Shown here: positions 30,854 to 39,675 of the stretch, in pieces | Layout: the number at the start of each line of letters is the position of its first letter | Numbering within the stretch: position 1 is the first letter of the stretch | Source: Anaeroplasmataceae bacterium | GTDB lineage: Bacteria > Bacillota_I > Bacilli_A > Acholeplasmatales > Anaeroplasmataceae | Assembly: GCA_029067355.1 (NCBI GenBank) | Contig: JAIEEQ010000078.1 | Span: 1-46,634 of the forward strand | Length of the DNA: 46,634 nucleotides | Reading direction: 5' to 3' | Translations under genes and position numbers: made by a program | Notes under the pieces: model-generated | What the model was told of the DNA's origin: nothing | The model's database searches: none | Seen by the model: the letters and a program-made list of their open reading frames with translations, nothing else

Positions 30854-32011
30854 TTACTTCTTGCATTTAGAATTTTTTTGAAGAATATAGTCAGCAGCGA
30901 GTCTTCCCATTTTTTCATAGGCAAACTTTGAAGGATGCAGATGATCTCCTGAATCACAGCCTTCTATGAAGTGATAGCTTCCGTCAATACAAATTCCTAT
31001 TTTCTTTTCAAAATCAATACAATTCTCTTTTCTAATCCAGTCATTTAATCCATTTTTCAGTTCCTCACGAAACATTTCATAGGTTCGCCAGCCATATATA
31101 GGCAATAAAGTTCCAAAGATAGGATCTAATCCAAGGCGTTTTGCCTCTTCTTTATAGTAAGTTAATCCTCTGATTAATTCTTCAAGTGTTGGTAAATCAC
31201 TCATTGGACGAAAGGGATTAACCTCAGCTCCAACTGGATGAATAATATCATTAATTCCATGCTGAAGAATGATATTCTTTGCTCCCTGAACAGAGGAAAT
31301 CTCATGTAAAAATCGATGGTATCCACTTTTCCCATAGGACTGATACGTAATACAAGAATATTCCCTTAAAATACGAGTTCCAGAAACTGCCTTACGAACA
31401 ACTGCATAGTTCTTATACCCTTTTTCTCTTAAGGCTAAAAGAAAATAATCTGGCCAATCTTGGCTTGTAATTGAATCTCCATAACAAATGATTGCTTCAT
31501 TATCATCATCTGTATAAATGTCTATATTTGATAGGAAATATACCCATGTCGTTGATTTTGATGTATTTATATCCAATTTATTCTTTAAAGCCTGATTCCC
31601 ATAGGCAAAGTAGCCCTTAGACAATGGTCCAGTAATATCAACACCTGATGTCAAATTTGTATATCCCTTTAGGTAGATGGAAACCACCAAATATTCCTCA
31701 GGAACTAACTCAACAAGAAGCTCATCCGTAATAATACTTCCATGAGCAGGTATAACAAAGCTTTCCTTATGCTTATAGGTCAAGACTAAAGGAGAAATCA
31801 GCAATTCATCAGAAAATTTATTCCCTATTCCAACAGAAATTTGTTCAATTGCCACCTCCTCAGAACAACAAAAATTATCTAGTGTAATTCTAATCTTCTT
31901 TCCCGTAAAAGGAATGAAGATTGGATATCGTAAGGTTACATTCTTTGCATAATATGCTGGATGTGGCAAAACCAAGGATTGAGCATTTCCCCACATAGTT
32001 ACCCATTTCAT
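30854..32011 (-). CDS. SGNH/GDSL-family hydrolase
   Basis: A two-domain esterase-like protein. Residues 1 to about 165 form a beta-rich domain (FTGKKIRITLDNFC, EYLVVSIYLKG). The catalytic SGNH domain then starts with IICYGDSIT (block I, nucleophile Ser). It continues with a Gly in block II (SGTRIL), HGINDI (block III, Asn) and SGDHLHPS (block V, Asp and His). No export signal is visible, so it is probably cytoplasmic. Block V places Asp-x-x-His in the usual spacing. The substrate is unknown; acetylated carbohydrates are common for such two-domain forms. I use the ATG at 32011, with AAGGAG upstream. Confidence 0.88.
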   Translation of the reverse strand: MKWVTMWGNAQSLVLPHPAYYAKNVTLRYPIFIPFTGKKIRITLDNFCCSEEVAIEQISVGIGNKFSDELLISPLVLTYKHKESFVIPAHGSIITDELLVELVPEEYLVVSIYLKGYTNLTSGVDITGPLSKGYFAYGNQALKNKLDINTSKSTTWVYFLSNIDIYTDDDNEAIICYGDSITSQDWPDYFLLALREKGYKNYAVVRKAVSGTRILREYSCITYQSYGKSGYHRFLHEISSVQGAKNIILQHGINDIIHPVGAEVNPFRPMSDLPTLEELIRGLTYYKEEAKRLGLDPIFGTLLPIYGWRTYEMFREELKNGLNDWIRKENCIDFEKKIGICIDGSYHFIEGCDSGDHLHPSKFAYEKMGRLAADYILQKNSKCKK

Positions 32012-32070
32012 ACTCATCAACTCCTTATAAAGTATTTTTTCATAGAAAAAACAAAGAAAAGATCTAAATT

Positions 32071-32164
32071 AAAGCGCTCTTCCCATAGGAAATTAAAAAC
32101 TGAATTCCTAGAATTGCACTTTCAAGTAACAGAACATTCTCAAACAACTTGTTCAAGAGCGTTT
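32071..32164 (-). other. 94-nt element closed by a long-range stem, possible structured leader
   Basis: On the minus strand AAACGCTCTT opens and AAGAGCGCTTT closes the element (10 bp with one bulged C). Inside lie shorter complementary pairs: GAACA with TGTTC, AATTC with GAATT, and AGGAA with TTCCT. It lies in the gap between the VOC gene and the SGNH gene, about 60 nt before the latter's start. It could be a structured 5' leader or a small RNA. It matches no riboswitch class I can name, and no promoter was seen inside. Confidence 0.4.
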
Positions 32165-32180
32165 GACTAAATTTATTTAT

Positions 32181-32204
32181 AAAGATAATTTAAAATTTAT
32201 CTTT
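32181..32204 (-). terminator. Weak terminator after the VOC gene
   Basis: AAAGATAA (32181-32188) and TTATCTTT (32197-32204) form an 8-bp A/T stem that includes the VOC stop codon. The following T run is poor on the minus strand, so termination may be partial. Confidence 0.4.
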
Positions 32205-32598
32205 GAAAAGGTTTATTAAAAGATCCGATTTCAATTAGGTTACCTTCAGGATCAGCAACATAGCAGGTTCTTTGTCCCCATGGCTCTGTTGTAGGTTGTA
32301 ACACAGGAGCTGCACCTTTACTAACAATCTCAGCAAAACACCTGTCAACCTCTTCAAAAGTATCTACATATAAAGCTATTTCAAAATGTCCATTTAATCC
32401 AGTAATATACTCATATTTTTTACTTGTCATGCTTTCAAAATTTTTTCTTTCATAAAGCATAAATAGTGTGCCATCCTTGATTAGGTAAACATTACCAGTG
32501 TCTTCTGCCTCCCTAATTTCAAAGCCTAAAACATCACGATAAAAGCGAATCATTGTACCCATATCTTTTACAAATAATCCAAATCCATCAAGTTTCAT
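32197..32598 (-). CDS. VOC-superfamily (glyoxalase/bleomycin-resistance-like) protein
   Basis: A 133-residue protein with two beta-alpha-beta-beta-beta modules. The first runs from FGLFVKDMGTMIRFYRDVLGFEIRE and the second from GHFEIALYVDTFEEVDRCFAEIVSKGA, read in parts. It ends with YVADPEGNLIEIGSF, the family's last strand with the metal-type Glu. Possible metal ligands are Glu and His in GHFEI and Glu in NLIEI. It could be a lyase, dioxygenase or antibiotic-binding protein; the sequence does not decide. It has its own extended -10 promoter. Confidence 0.88.
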   Translation of the reverse strand: MKLDGFGLFVKDMGTMIRFYRDVLGFEIREAEDTGNVYLIKDGTLFMLYERKNFESMTSKKYEYITGLNGHFEIALYVDTFEEVDRCFAEIVSKGAAPVLQPTTEPWGQRTCYVADPEGNLIEIGSFNKPFQR

Positions 32599-32634
32599 AA
32601 GAATTCTCCTTTAAATTATGTTTATCACAATTTC

Positions 32635-32663
32635 ATTATAGCATAAGGATGAAAGAAACACAA
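32635..32663 (-). promoter_or_regulatory. Extended -10 promoter of the VOC gene
   Basis: TTGTGT (32663-32658) and TATAAT (32640-32635) are 17 nt apart on the minus strand, and TGC precedes the -10. The gene starts 37 nt downstream. Confidence 0.68.
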
Positions 32664-32734
32664 ACGATTAAATTTAATGGATATGTTCATATCTCACTAG
32701 AATACAAATAGCCAGGTTAGTCCACAAAGAAAAC

Positions 32735-32766
32735 AACTAAAAAGGTGTAGCATTGTACTACACCTT
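32735..32766 (-). terminator. Terminator of the marR-ABC operon
   Basis: AAGGTGTAG (32742-32750) and CTACACCTT (32758-32766) form a perfect 9-bp stem with a 7-nt loop, followed on the minus strand by TTTAGTTG. The 32767-32866 gap before it holds no gene I can support. Confidence 0.8.
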
Positions 32767-32866
32767 AATGTATACCTTTAATTGCTTCCTAAAATTCTCT
32801 ATGAAAAGGATAGTAAAAGAAAAGCTTTGTTATTTAAAATCATTACATATTCTTCTTTTCCATATA

Positions 32867-34657
32867 TCAAGCATCAAAGGAGGAGGAAAATTGACTATTA
32901 TATAATTCAGCATAAAAGCCATTTTTCTCAAGAAGAGCCTCATGATTGCCCTGTTCAATAATATTTCCATCCTTCAAAACTAAAATGACATCTGCATTTT
33001 TAATGGTAGATAAGCGGTGAGCAATGACAAAGGAGGTTCTTCCTTCCATTAGATGATCCATTGCTTTTTGAATCAATTCCTCTGTTCGAGTATCCACACT
33101 TGAGGTAGCCTCATCTAAAATCAGCATAGGTGAATCCTCTACCATAGCTCTAGCAATAGTAAGAAGTTGCTTTTGACCTGCAGATATATTTGCTGTTTCA
33201 TCTAGAACATAATCAAGACCACCTGGTAAAGATTTCACAAAATGATCCATATGACAAGCTTCTAAGCAACGCATAATTTGTTCATCTGAAGCATCAAAGT
33301 TTCCAAAACGTAAATTATCACGTAAGGTTCCCTCAAATAGCCATGTATCCTGAAGAACCATTCCAAACAACGCAGAAATATTATTTCTAGATAAATCCTT
33401 TGTAGGAATAGAATCAATTGAAATTGTTCCTGAATTCACTTCATAGAAACGCATTAATAGATTGACAAGTGTCGTTTTACCCGCACCTGTTGGACCAACA
33501 ATAGCTACCTTCATACCTGTTTTTACATCACAATTAAAATTAAATATGATTTGTTTATCTTCATAATATCCAAAATTAACCTCTGAAAAACAAACATTTC
33601 CTTTGACTTCACTCTTATCTAAAATAGCAGTTACTTCATCCTTAGAAAGCTCTTCTTCCTCTAAAAATTCAAACACACGCTCACTAGCCGCAGCACAGGA
33701 TTGTAAAACATTAGCAATTTGGCCTATTGTTTGAAGAGGCTGATTCGCCATACGAGAATACTGAATGAACATTTGTATGAATTCAACTCCTGCAAGACCG
33801 CTAACTACAAGCATTCCTCCTAAAAAGCAGATTGTGATATAAGAAGCATTTCCAATGAATCCCATAATAGGCATCATTAATCCAGAAGCAAACTGACTTT
33901 TCCATGCACTATTTTTAAGACTTTGATTGCATTCCTCAAACTGCTGATAGGTAGCCTCCTCCTGATGATAGGCAACAATAACCTGATGTCCTGAATAGGC
34001 TTCCTCTATATGAGCATTTAAATCTCCCAAGGATTGTTGCTGAGCTCTGAAGAACTTTTGGGAATTCTTCACAATCAGAATTAAGGCAATTAGGGAAAGA
34101 GGAATAGATACAACACAAATAAATGCCATTTGCCAAGAAATCGTAAACATCATTACAAATACACCAATTAGAAGAATAACGGAAGAGAATGTATTAACTA
34201 AACTTTGATTGAGATTCTGACTGATGCTATCCACATCATTTGTAACACGAGATAATAAATCTCCATAAGAGGTTGAATCAAAATATCGTAAAGGAATTCG
34301 ATTAATCTTTTCTGAAATATCTCTTCTCAGTTTATAGGATATACGCTGAGTTACACCAGTTAAAATAAAGGACGCTATATAGTTTCCAAAGGCTGAACAG
34401 GTATAAATACAGATTAATGCAATTCCTAAATTTTTGATATACGTAAAATCAATAGCCAAGTTAGCAACTCTCTTTTGACATTCCTTTGTAATTTCGCCTA
34501 AAAGCCTTGGTCCAAAAAGAGAGCCTAAAGCTCCAACAATAGATAAAACAATTGCAAACAATATCCAAATAAAATAGGGCTTAACATAAGGAATCAGTTT
34601 TCCAAGTCCCTTCTTTAAGCTTTTTGGCTTTCTAAAGCTTTGATTTGGTCTAGGCAT
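32867..34657 (-). CDS. ABC exporter subunit with canonical catalytic Glu (heterodimer partner B)
   Basis: Six transmembrane helices (about residues 30-320) followed by an ATPase domain: GPTGAGKTTL (Walker A), FGMVLQDTWLFEGT (Q-loop), NISAGQKQLLT (signature, altered from LSGGQ), MLILDEATSSVDTRTE (Walker B with Glu) and AHRLSTI (switch His). The normal Glu with a poor signature is the mirror of the partner encoded just upstream (34650-36437). The two thus form one good and one degenerate ATP site, as in TM287/288-like exporters. I use the ATG at 34657, 8 nt after GGAGGA. It overlaps the partner gene by 8 nt. The substrate is unknown; multidrug type is likely from the MarR context. Confidence 0.93.
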   Translation of the reverse strand: MPRPNQSFRKPKSLKKGLGKLIPYVKPYFIWILFAIVLSIVGALGSLFGPRLLGEITKECQKRVANLAIDFTYIKNLGIALICIYTCSAFGNYIASFILTGVTQRISYKLRRDISEKINRIPLRYFDSTSYGDLLSRVTNDVDSISQNLNQSLVNTFSSVILLIGVFVMMFTISWQMAFICVVSIPLSLIALILIVKNSQKFFRAQQQSLGDLNAHIEEAYSGHQVIVAYHQEEATYQQFEECNQSLKNSAWKSQFASGLMMPIMGFIGNASYITICFLGGMLVVSGLAGVEFIQMFIQYSRMANQPLQTIGQIANVLQSCAAASERVFEFLEEEELSKDEVTAILDKSEVKGNVCFSEVNFGYYEDKQIIFNFNCDVKTGMKVAIVGPTGAGKTTLVNLLMRFYEVNSGTISIDSIPTKDLSRNNISALFGMVLQDTWLFEGTLRDNLRFGNFDASDEQIMRCLEACHMDHFVKSLPGGLDYVLDETANISAGQKQLLTIARAMVEDSPMLILDEATSSVDTRTEELIQKAMDHLMEGRTSFVIAHRLSTIKNADVILVLKDGNIIEQGNHEALLEKNGFYAELYNSQFSSSFDA

Positions 34658-36437
34658 GGTCAATCTCCTCCTTTGCTACCTGAGAATAGGCAATCTCTTG
34701 ATATACCTTACAGGATTGAATAAGCTCCTTATGTGTTCCTGCTCCTACAATTTTTCCTTTTTCTAAGACTAAGATTAAATCCGCATCCATAATTGTTCCT
34801 ATTCTTTGAGCAACAATGATCTTTGTTGGATTATAATCCAGCTCCTTTAAATGATCTCTAAGAATTTTATCCGTTTTAAAATCAAGCGCTGAAAAGGAAT
34901 CATCAAATACTAGTATCTCTGGTTTTTTAATTAAGGCACGAGCAATTGAAAGTCTTTGTTTCTGTCCACCAGAGAAATTCGTTCCTCCCTGTGCGACACC
35001 CTGATCAAGACCTTCTGGATGCTTTAAAACAAAATCATCTGCCATCGCAAGACGTAAAGCCTCTAGCATATCCTCTTCTGTTGCATCCTCCTTACCATAG
35101 CATAAATTAGAACGTACTGTTCCCTTAAACAAAAGTGCTTTTTGGGCAATAAATCCTATTTTTTCTCGTAATTCTTCTAAATTATATTCTTTTACATCAA
35201 CACCATCCACTAAAACACGTCCTGCTGTTGTATCAAAAAATCTTGGAAGGAGATGAATTAAGGACGTCTTTCCAGAACCAGTTGAGCCAATGATTGCTAT
35301 GGTATCTCCCTCCTTAGCAGTAAAGCTGATATGATCCAAAACATTTTCCTTAGAATTTGGATAACTGAAGCATACATCCTCATAAACAATTTCACCTCGT
35401 ACATTGGAGGTTTGCTTTGCTACAACAGGATCAGAGATACTTGGAACAACATCTAAAATTTCACGAACACGCTTTGCAGAAACCAAGCCTCTAGGAACCA
35501 TAATAAAAATCATAATGAGCTGCATAAAGGCCATAACAATCATCATCGTAATTTGTTGAAATCCAAAAACACTTCCTAAAAATAAAGGATTTTCATCAAT
35601 AAGATACGCTCCAACCCATAATATTGCAAGGCTTGTTCCATTCATAATGATGGTCATACCTGGCATCATTAGGTTAAGAACACGATTGACAAAGATATTG
35701 GTTTTTGACACACTAATATTTACATCATTAAACTTCTTTTCCTGATATTCTTGAGCTCCATTTGCTCGAACAACTCGAATCCCTGTTAAATTCTCTCGAG
35801 TAACTAAATTTAAGCGATCTGTAAGCTCCTGAATCTTCTTAAACTTTGGTAAAACAATCAAAAATAAACTAATAACGAGTACAGCCAAGGCTACAACAGC
35901 TATTATGACAATGGTGGTAAGCTGTGCACTAGCCTCTATTCTTCCTGCCTTAATAATTCCTAAAATAGCCATCGTTGGGGCAGAAATAGCCATTCTAAGC
36001 GTCATAATAACAACCATTTGAACCTGAGTAATATCATTTGTTGTACGTGTAATTAAGGAAGCCGTTGAAAATTTATCAATTTCACTAATTGAAAACTTTT
36101 GTATATGCTGATATACCTGTTTCCTAATATTATAAGAAAATTTAGAAGCAATTCTACTTGCTAAGAAGCACACTAAAATAGATGATACTAGCGACACTAA
36201 AGCGAATCCAAACATTTCAAGACCATTTTTTAAAATGGCATCTGTATATGTCTTTTTTAGCTCGTCTGTTAATAAATGATTTGCTGATGCTGCCTCTGCA
36301 AGACTGGCATTTGTTAAAATATTTGTTAGTCGGGTAGGTAGTTCTAAATCACTATATACCTGCAATATGACGAGTCCTAAGACGAAAAAAATGAGTATGT
36401 AGGCCCATTTATCCATATATTTTAAAAGTTTAGTCAT
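34650..36437 (-). CDS. ABC exporter subunit with degenerate catalytic site (heterodimer partner A)
   Basis: A six-helix membrane domain and an ATPase domain: GSTGSGKTSL (Walker A), IGFIAQKALLFKGTVR, FSGGQKQRLSIARAL (intact signature), and EILVFDDSFSALDFKTD, where Asp replaces the catalytic Glu. VAQRIGTI has Gln in place of the switch His. Both changes mark the non-hydrolysing site of heterodimeric exporters, and the intact signature completes the good site of the partner. The ATG overlaps the marR stop by 8 nt with GGAGG upstream. It is followed by the partner gene with a small overlap. Confidence 0.94.
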   Translation of the reverse strand: MTKLLKYMDKWAYILIFFVLGLVILQVYSDLELPTRLTNILTNASLAEAASANHLLTDELKKTYTDAILKNGLEMFGFALVSLVSSILVCFLASRIASKFSYNIRKQVYQHIQKFSISEIDKFSTASLITRTTNDITQVQMVVIMTLRMAISAPTMAILGIIKAGRIEASAQLTTIVIIAVVALAVLVISLFLIVLPKFKKIQELTDRLNLVTRENLTGIRVVRANGAQEYQEKKFNDVNISVSKTNIFVNRVLNLMMPGMTIIMNGTSLAILWVGAYLIDENPLFLGSVFGFQQITMMIVMAFMQLIMIFIMVPRGLVSAKRVREILDVVPSISDPVVAKQTSNVRGEIVYEDVCFSYPNSKENVLDHISFTAKEGDTIAIIGSTGSGKTSLIHLLPRFFDTTAGRVLVDGVDVKEYNLEELREKIGFIAQKALLFKGTVRSNLCYGKEDATEEDMLEALRLAMADDFVLKHPEGLDQGVAQGGTNFSGGQKQRLSIARALIKKPEILVFDDSFSALDFKTDKILRDHLKELDYNPTKIIVAQRIGTIMDADLILVLEKGKIVGAGTHKELIQSCKVYQEIAYSQVAKEEIDHA

Positions 36438-36864
36438 ACAATTCCTCCAAAAATTTTATTGTTAAATCTAATATGCGATTTAGGTGCTCTTTTTCTTCAC
36501 CTAATGTCTCAAAATACAACTCCACTTTTTTCTTTTGTTTTGCAAATAACTCTTCATAACTGCTCTTTGTTTTTTCTGTTAGTGTATAATACTTTATCCT
36601 CTTATCTAGGGTATCCCTCTTCTTTACAATCATACTCTTTTTTTCTAAGGATTCCAGCTTATGCATAATTGCTGGAACAGAAACCTCAAAGCATTTTGCT
36701 AAATCTGAAGCCTTTAGCTTCTCCTGCTTCAATTCTGTTACATACATATAATTTAAGATTTCAAACTCTATTCGGGTTATCCCATACTCCTGAACAACAA
36801 GGTTTGCTTTATTCCTAAATTTATTTGCAATAGAACGTAGCTTAATCTGAATCTCTTCTGCCAT
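36430..36864 (-). CDS. MarR-family transcriptional regulator
   Basis: A winged helix-turn-helix repressor of 144 residues. ASDLAKCFEVSVPAIMHKLESLEKK is the recognition region (read in parts), and RDTLDKRIKYYTLTEKTK is the beta-wing with the family's D-x-R. N- and C-terminal helices form the dimer interface. It is the first gene of an operon with the heterodimeric exporter. Palindromic ACTTTAC half-sites lie between its promoter and start (see 36880-36939), so autorepression is likely. The inducer is unknown. Confidence 0.92.
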   Translation of the reverse strand: MAEEIQIKLRSIANKFRNKANLVVQEYGITRIEFEILNYMYVTELKQEKLKASDLAKCFEVSVPAIMHKLESLEKKSMIVKKRDTLDKRIKYYTLTEKTKSSYEELFAKQKKKVELYFETLGEEKEHLNRILDLTIKFLEELYD

Positions 36865-36879
36865 AAACCCTCCTTAATT

Positions 36880-36939
36880 ACTTTACTTGGTAAAGTTTAT
36901 TACGTAAAGTATTATAGTCCATCTGAATGAAGATTTCAA
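36880..36939 (-). promoter_or_regulatory. marR promoter with palindromic operator
   Basis: TTGAAA (36939-36934) and TATAAT (36916-36911) are 17 nt apart on the minus strand. Downstream, ACTTTAC-caa-GTAAAGT at 36896-36880 is a perfect 17-bp palindrome. A third half-site, ACTTTAC, sits at 36910-36904 next to the -10. A repressor bound there would block initiation. Confidence 0.8.
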
Positions 36940-36946
36940 GAGTTAG

Positions 36947-38035
36947 TTAAAAATTCTCTTCTTGAGACTCAGAAATACAAGATATTTTATTTTTTTTATG
37001 ACGATGCCCAACACTCACCTCAAAAATCAAATAAATAATGAAACTAATCAGCATTAAAAAATAATAGGTTATAAATCTCCACAGCAATAGCCCTGAAGTA
37101 GCAATGGAGCCAGCAATGGAAGGAATTAAAGTGACAAAGAGTTCGCGAAACGCAAATTCAATCCCACCTGTTGCACCTGGAGTTGGAATATAACAAGTCA
37201 TTGCAACAGCAAAGGTTGTCATTGCTGTTATAACTGCTAGTTGCCTCATTCCAACCTCTACTCCTAATGCCATAAGGATAAAGAAAGGAATAATATAGTA
37301 GCATAAAAGACCAATCAGTTTTAAAATAACACAACCTAAAAATTTGAATTTTTGATGAAATAAAGCCTTGAAGGTTGCTTGTGCTCCTGTGCAGTATTCA
37401 TCAAATGATGAACTAAAGCGGGCAATCTTTCCTTTAAATATTTTCCAGTTTAAAAACCAATTCACAACCTTAGATAAAAGCCTTCGCACTGTCTTAGAGA
37501 TACCAACAGAACAAAATAAAGTAAAAATCAAAATATTAATAGCAAGTCCTACACCAATCATAACTTGCAGATAAACAACTCCATTTGTCAGTTCATTGAA
37601 AAAAAATAAAGATGCAATGCATAGGATTACAATAGACATTTGACAAATTACAAAATTCATTAGGATAATTCCAGAAGAGCGATGGACACTCACTCCAATC
37701 TTACTATAAGAATAAATTTGAAAAGGCTGCCCACCAGAGGAAAATGGAGTAATTCCATTAAAAAAATACTCAATAGAGCCTATCATTGCAGTATCCAGTA
37801 ATCCAATATTTCCTTCTTCCTTTGAACGTCCCAAAAAATATAGGGGCATTGGATAAAGTATCATATATAGAATTAAAAACAAAAAAGCTACTGCTAGCCA
37901 CTTCACCTGTACATTTTTTAATACCTTAGCAATTTCCGCAATATCTCCTAAGGAAAATATAATGATAAGCACAACAATTGTCAAAACTAAAAATAAGATG
38001 ATTTTAGGGAAAACCTTCTTTATATTATTTTTCAT
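36947..38035 (-). CDS. YbhN/UPF0104-type flippase-like membrane protein
   Basis: A polytopic protein with about eight helices, related to the membrane domain of lysylphosphatidylglycerol synthases (MprF) and to AglD/YbhN proteins. NGITPFSSGGQPFQIY and YIPTPGATGGIEFAF are the two signature blocks of the family. No synthase domain follows, so it may move or protect lipid-linked sugars or phospholipids. I use the ATG at 38035, with AGGAGG upstream, giving 362 residues. The first frame codons up to 38062 lie in the degV terminator hairpin. It follows degV by 33 nt. Confidence 0.87.
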   Translation of the reverse strand: MKNNIKKVFPKIILFLVLTIVVLIIIFSLGDIAEIAKVLKNVQVKWLAVAFLFLILYMILYPMPLYFLGRSKEEGNIGLLDTAMIGSIEYFFNGITPFSSGGQPFQIYSYSKIGVSVHRSSGIILMNFVICQMSIVILCIASLFFFNELTNGVVYLQVMIGVGLAINILIFTLFCSVGISKTVRRLLSKVVNWFLNWKIFKGKIARFSSSFDEYCTGAQATFKALFHQKFKFLGCVILKLIGLLCYYIIPFFILMALGVEVGMRQLAVITAMTTFAVAMTCYIPTPGATGGIEFAFRELFVTLIPSIAGSIATSGLLLWRFITYYFLMLISFIIYLIFEVSVGHRHKKNKISCISESQEENF

Positions 38036-38043
38036 ATTACCTC

Positions 38044-38073
38044 CTAAAAAATAGGCTTCCAAAGAAGCCTATT
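38044..38073 (-). terminator. Terminator at the degV stop, close to the next ribosome site
   Basis: AATAGGCTTC (38050-38059) and GAAGCCTATT (38064-38073) form a 10-bp stem around CAAA, followed by TTTTTT. On the minus strand the T run leads directly into AGGAGG of the downstream YbhN-like gene. It may reduce, not abolish, read-through from degV. Confidence 0.75.
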
Positions 38074-38956
38074 TTGCATCGTATTTTCTAATAAAAGCAA
38101 TACCAATGGGATAAGGTCCTGTATGAACAGAAATGGTTGCTCCAATTTGATCAAATAATTCAATCTTTTTATGAAAAATTTCTTCAAATTTGTTAGCTAA
38201 CTCCTGTCCCTCTTCAAAGGAATAGCCATAGCCAACCTCAATAAGATAATTATCTAAATTTAATTTATATTTTTGAATAATAGCCATAAATTTATCAAAA
38301 ATTTTCATAATGGCTCTTTTTCTAGATAAAGCTATACCTCCAGATTGAATTTCTCCTTCTTTAGCAATAATTAAAGGAGCAACCTTAAAAATATTCCCTA
38401 CAATAGAAGTAAGCTTTCCAATTCTTCCACCATGCTGAAGGTAAGATAAGCCATTAATTGTAAAATAGCATCTTCCAGTTTCCTTGATTTCGTTTGCATA
38501 ATGCAAAACTTCATCTAAGGATAAGCCATTTTCTTTCATACGTACAATCTCACGCACCAATAGTCCTTGAGAACAGGAAAGCATTGTAGAATCTAATACT
38601 TCTACTCTTGCATCACTATGCTCATCTAAAAACATATCTCTTGCCATTAGTGCTGAATTTAAAGAACCACTGAATTTTTTTGATATTGTAATGCAAAGGA
38701 TATCATGTCCTGCTTCATATGCCCTTTGAAATTCCTGTAAATAGTCCTCTGCCGTAGGCATAGAGGTTTTAGGAAAAACTCCTGGATTATCTACTAATTT
38801 TTGATAAAATTCTTGTACACCAAAATCTACTTTTTCTCTTAAGTAATTTTGCTCATCGTAAGCAACATAAAACGGAATAACTCTAATCCCTAGTTTTGAT
38901 ATAGTCTCATCTGCTAAATCACAAGCACCATCTGAAATAATTTCAAAATCCTTCAT
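38069..38956 (-). CDS. DegV-family fatty-acid-binding protein
   Basis: DegV proteins bind long-chain fatty acids, and several act as FakB partners of the FakA kinase. DFEIISDGACDL at the N-terminus, FPKTSMPTAEDYLQEF, ITISKKFSGSLNSA, LDSTMLSCSQGLLV and LQHGGRIGKLTS (read in parts) are the typical blocks. Ser and Thr of TSMPT and Arg of GGRIGK line the binding site. Length is 295 residues, normal. It starts at the ATG at 38956 behind AGGAGG. No FakA gene is in the window. Whether it serves FakA cannot be told. Confidence 0.93.
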   Translation of the reverse strand: MKDFEIISDGACDLADETISKLGIRVIPFYVAYDEQNYLREKVDFGVQEFYQKLVDNPGVFPKTSMPTAEDYLQEFQRAYEAGHDILCITISKKFSGSLNSALMARDMFLDEHSDARVEVLDSTMLSCSQGLLVREIVRMKENGLSLDEVLHYANEIKETGRCYFTINGLSYLQHGGRIGKLTSIVGNIFKVAPLIIAKEGEIQSGGIALSRKRAIMKIFDKFMAIIQKYKLNLDNYLIEVGYGYSFEEGQELANKFEEIFHKKIELFDQIGATISVHTGPYPIGIAFIRKYDAK

Positions 38957-38980
38957 TCTATCTTCCTCCTAGGTTTCTTT

Positions 38981-38986
38981 ATTATA
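38981..38986 (-). promoter_or_regulatory. Extended -10 element of the degV promoter
   Basis: TATAAT (38986-38981) is preceded by TGT, an extended -10. The -35 at 17 nt is poor (TTTTAA). The start of degV is 25 nt downstream. Confidence 0.5.
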
Positions 38987-39018
38987 ACATATTCTGCACT
39001 CATTTAAAAGATAATCTT

Positions 39019-39663
39019 TTAGTTAAAATCAAATGTAACAATATTTAGAGATTTCAAATAGGAATTCTGTTCTAAATAATGAGATTTTACTATGACTTTT
39101 TTTAAAGAATTGCAGGAATCAAACACATCATTTCCAACAAGAGAGCAAGTATCAGGAATTGTAATGACTTCAATTCCTGTACCTGCAAAAGCGTAGCTTC
39201 CTAATGTAATGGTATGATTAAGGGTTACCTGACTTAAGCTACTACACCCCATAAAGGTTCCTCCCATAATGTCTTCTATATTCAAATGAACAGAGGTTAG
39301 CTTACAGCAATTTTCAAAGGCATTCCTACCAATGATCTTCACAGTAGAAAGATCAATTTCCTCTAATTTCTTACAATCCAAAAAAGCAAGTCGCTCAATT
39401 TCTATCAAATTGACACCAAATTCTATTCTCTTGATATCTTTCCCCATAAAGGCTCTAGAGCAAATTTTAGTAACAGGACGATGATGTATTTCATTTTCTA
39501 TTTTATAAACATCTGCATTGCCATATACTTTATTTACAAAATAGGAGTCTGTTTCAGAATCATACTTATATTGAATTCTGGGAATAGTAAACCAGCACAA
39601 AAGCACAATACCTATGATAAGAACAAGGCTAGCAGAAAATACAAGGATAAATTTCCTCTTCAC
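39019..39663 (-). CDS. Membrane-anchored BspA-type leucine-rich repeat protein
   Basis: One N-terminal helix (about residues 4-26, FILVFSASLVLIIGIVLLC) anchors or exports the protein. The rest is LRR_5 (BspA/TpLRR) repeats. Each has a pattern such as ICSRAFMGKDIKRIEF, RLAFLDCKKLEEIDL, RNAFENCCKLTSVHL, GGTFMGCSSLSQVTL and GNDVFDSCNSLKKVIV, with the typical A/TF..C..L..V/I spacing. It has no LPXTG sorting signal. I use the GTG at 39663, since AGGAAG is 8 nt upstream. A GTG at 39672 lies too close to it. It follows the ABC genes closely, so it belongs to that operon. Confidence 0.85.
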   Translation of the reverse strand: MKRKFILVFSASLVLIIGIVLLCWFTIPRIQYKYDSETDSYFVNKVYGNADVYKIENEIHHRPVTKICSRAFMGKDIKRIEFGVNLIEIERLAFLDCKKLEEIDLSTVKIIGRNAFENCCKLTSVHLNIEDIMGGTFMGCSSLSQVTLNHTITLGSYAFAGTGIEVITIPDTCSLVGNDVFDSCNSLKKVIVKSHYLEQNSYLKSLNIVTFDFN

Positions 39664-39675
39664 TCCATTCACTTC

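Noticed and set aside
32767-32866. A 14-codon ORF after the ABC gene (about 32800-32840)
   Set aside because: No ribosome site, no conserved feature; it lies in the 3' untranslated part before the terminator.
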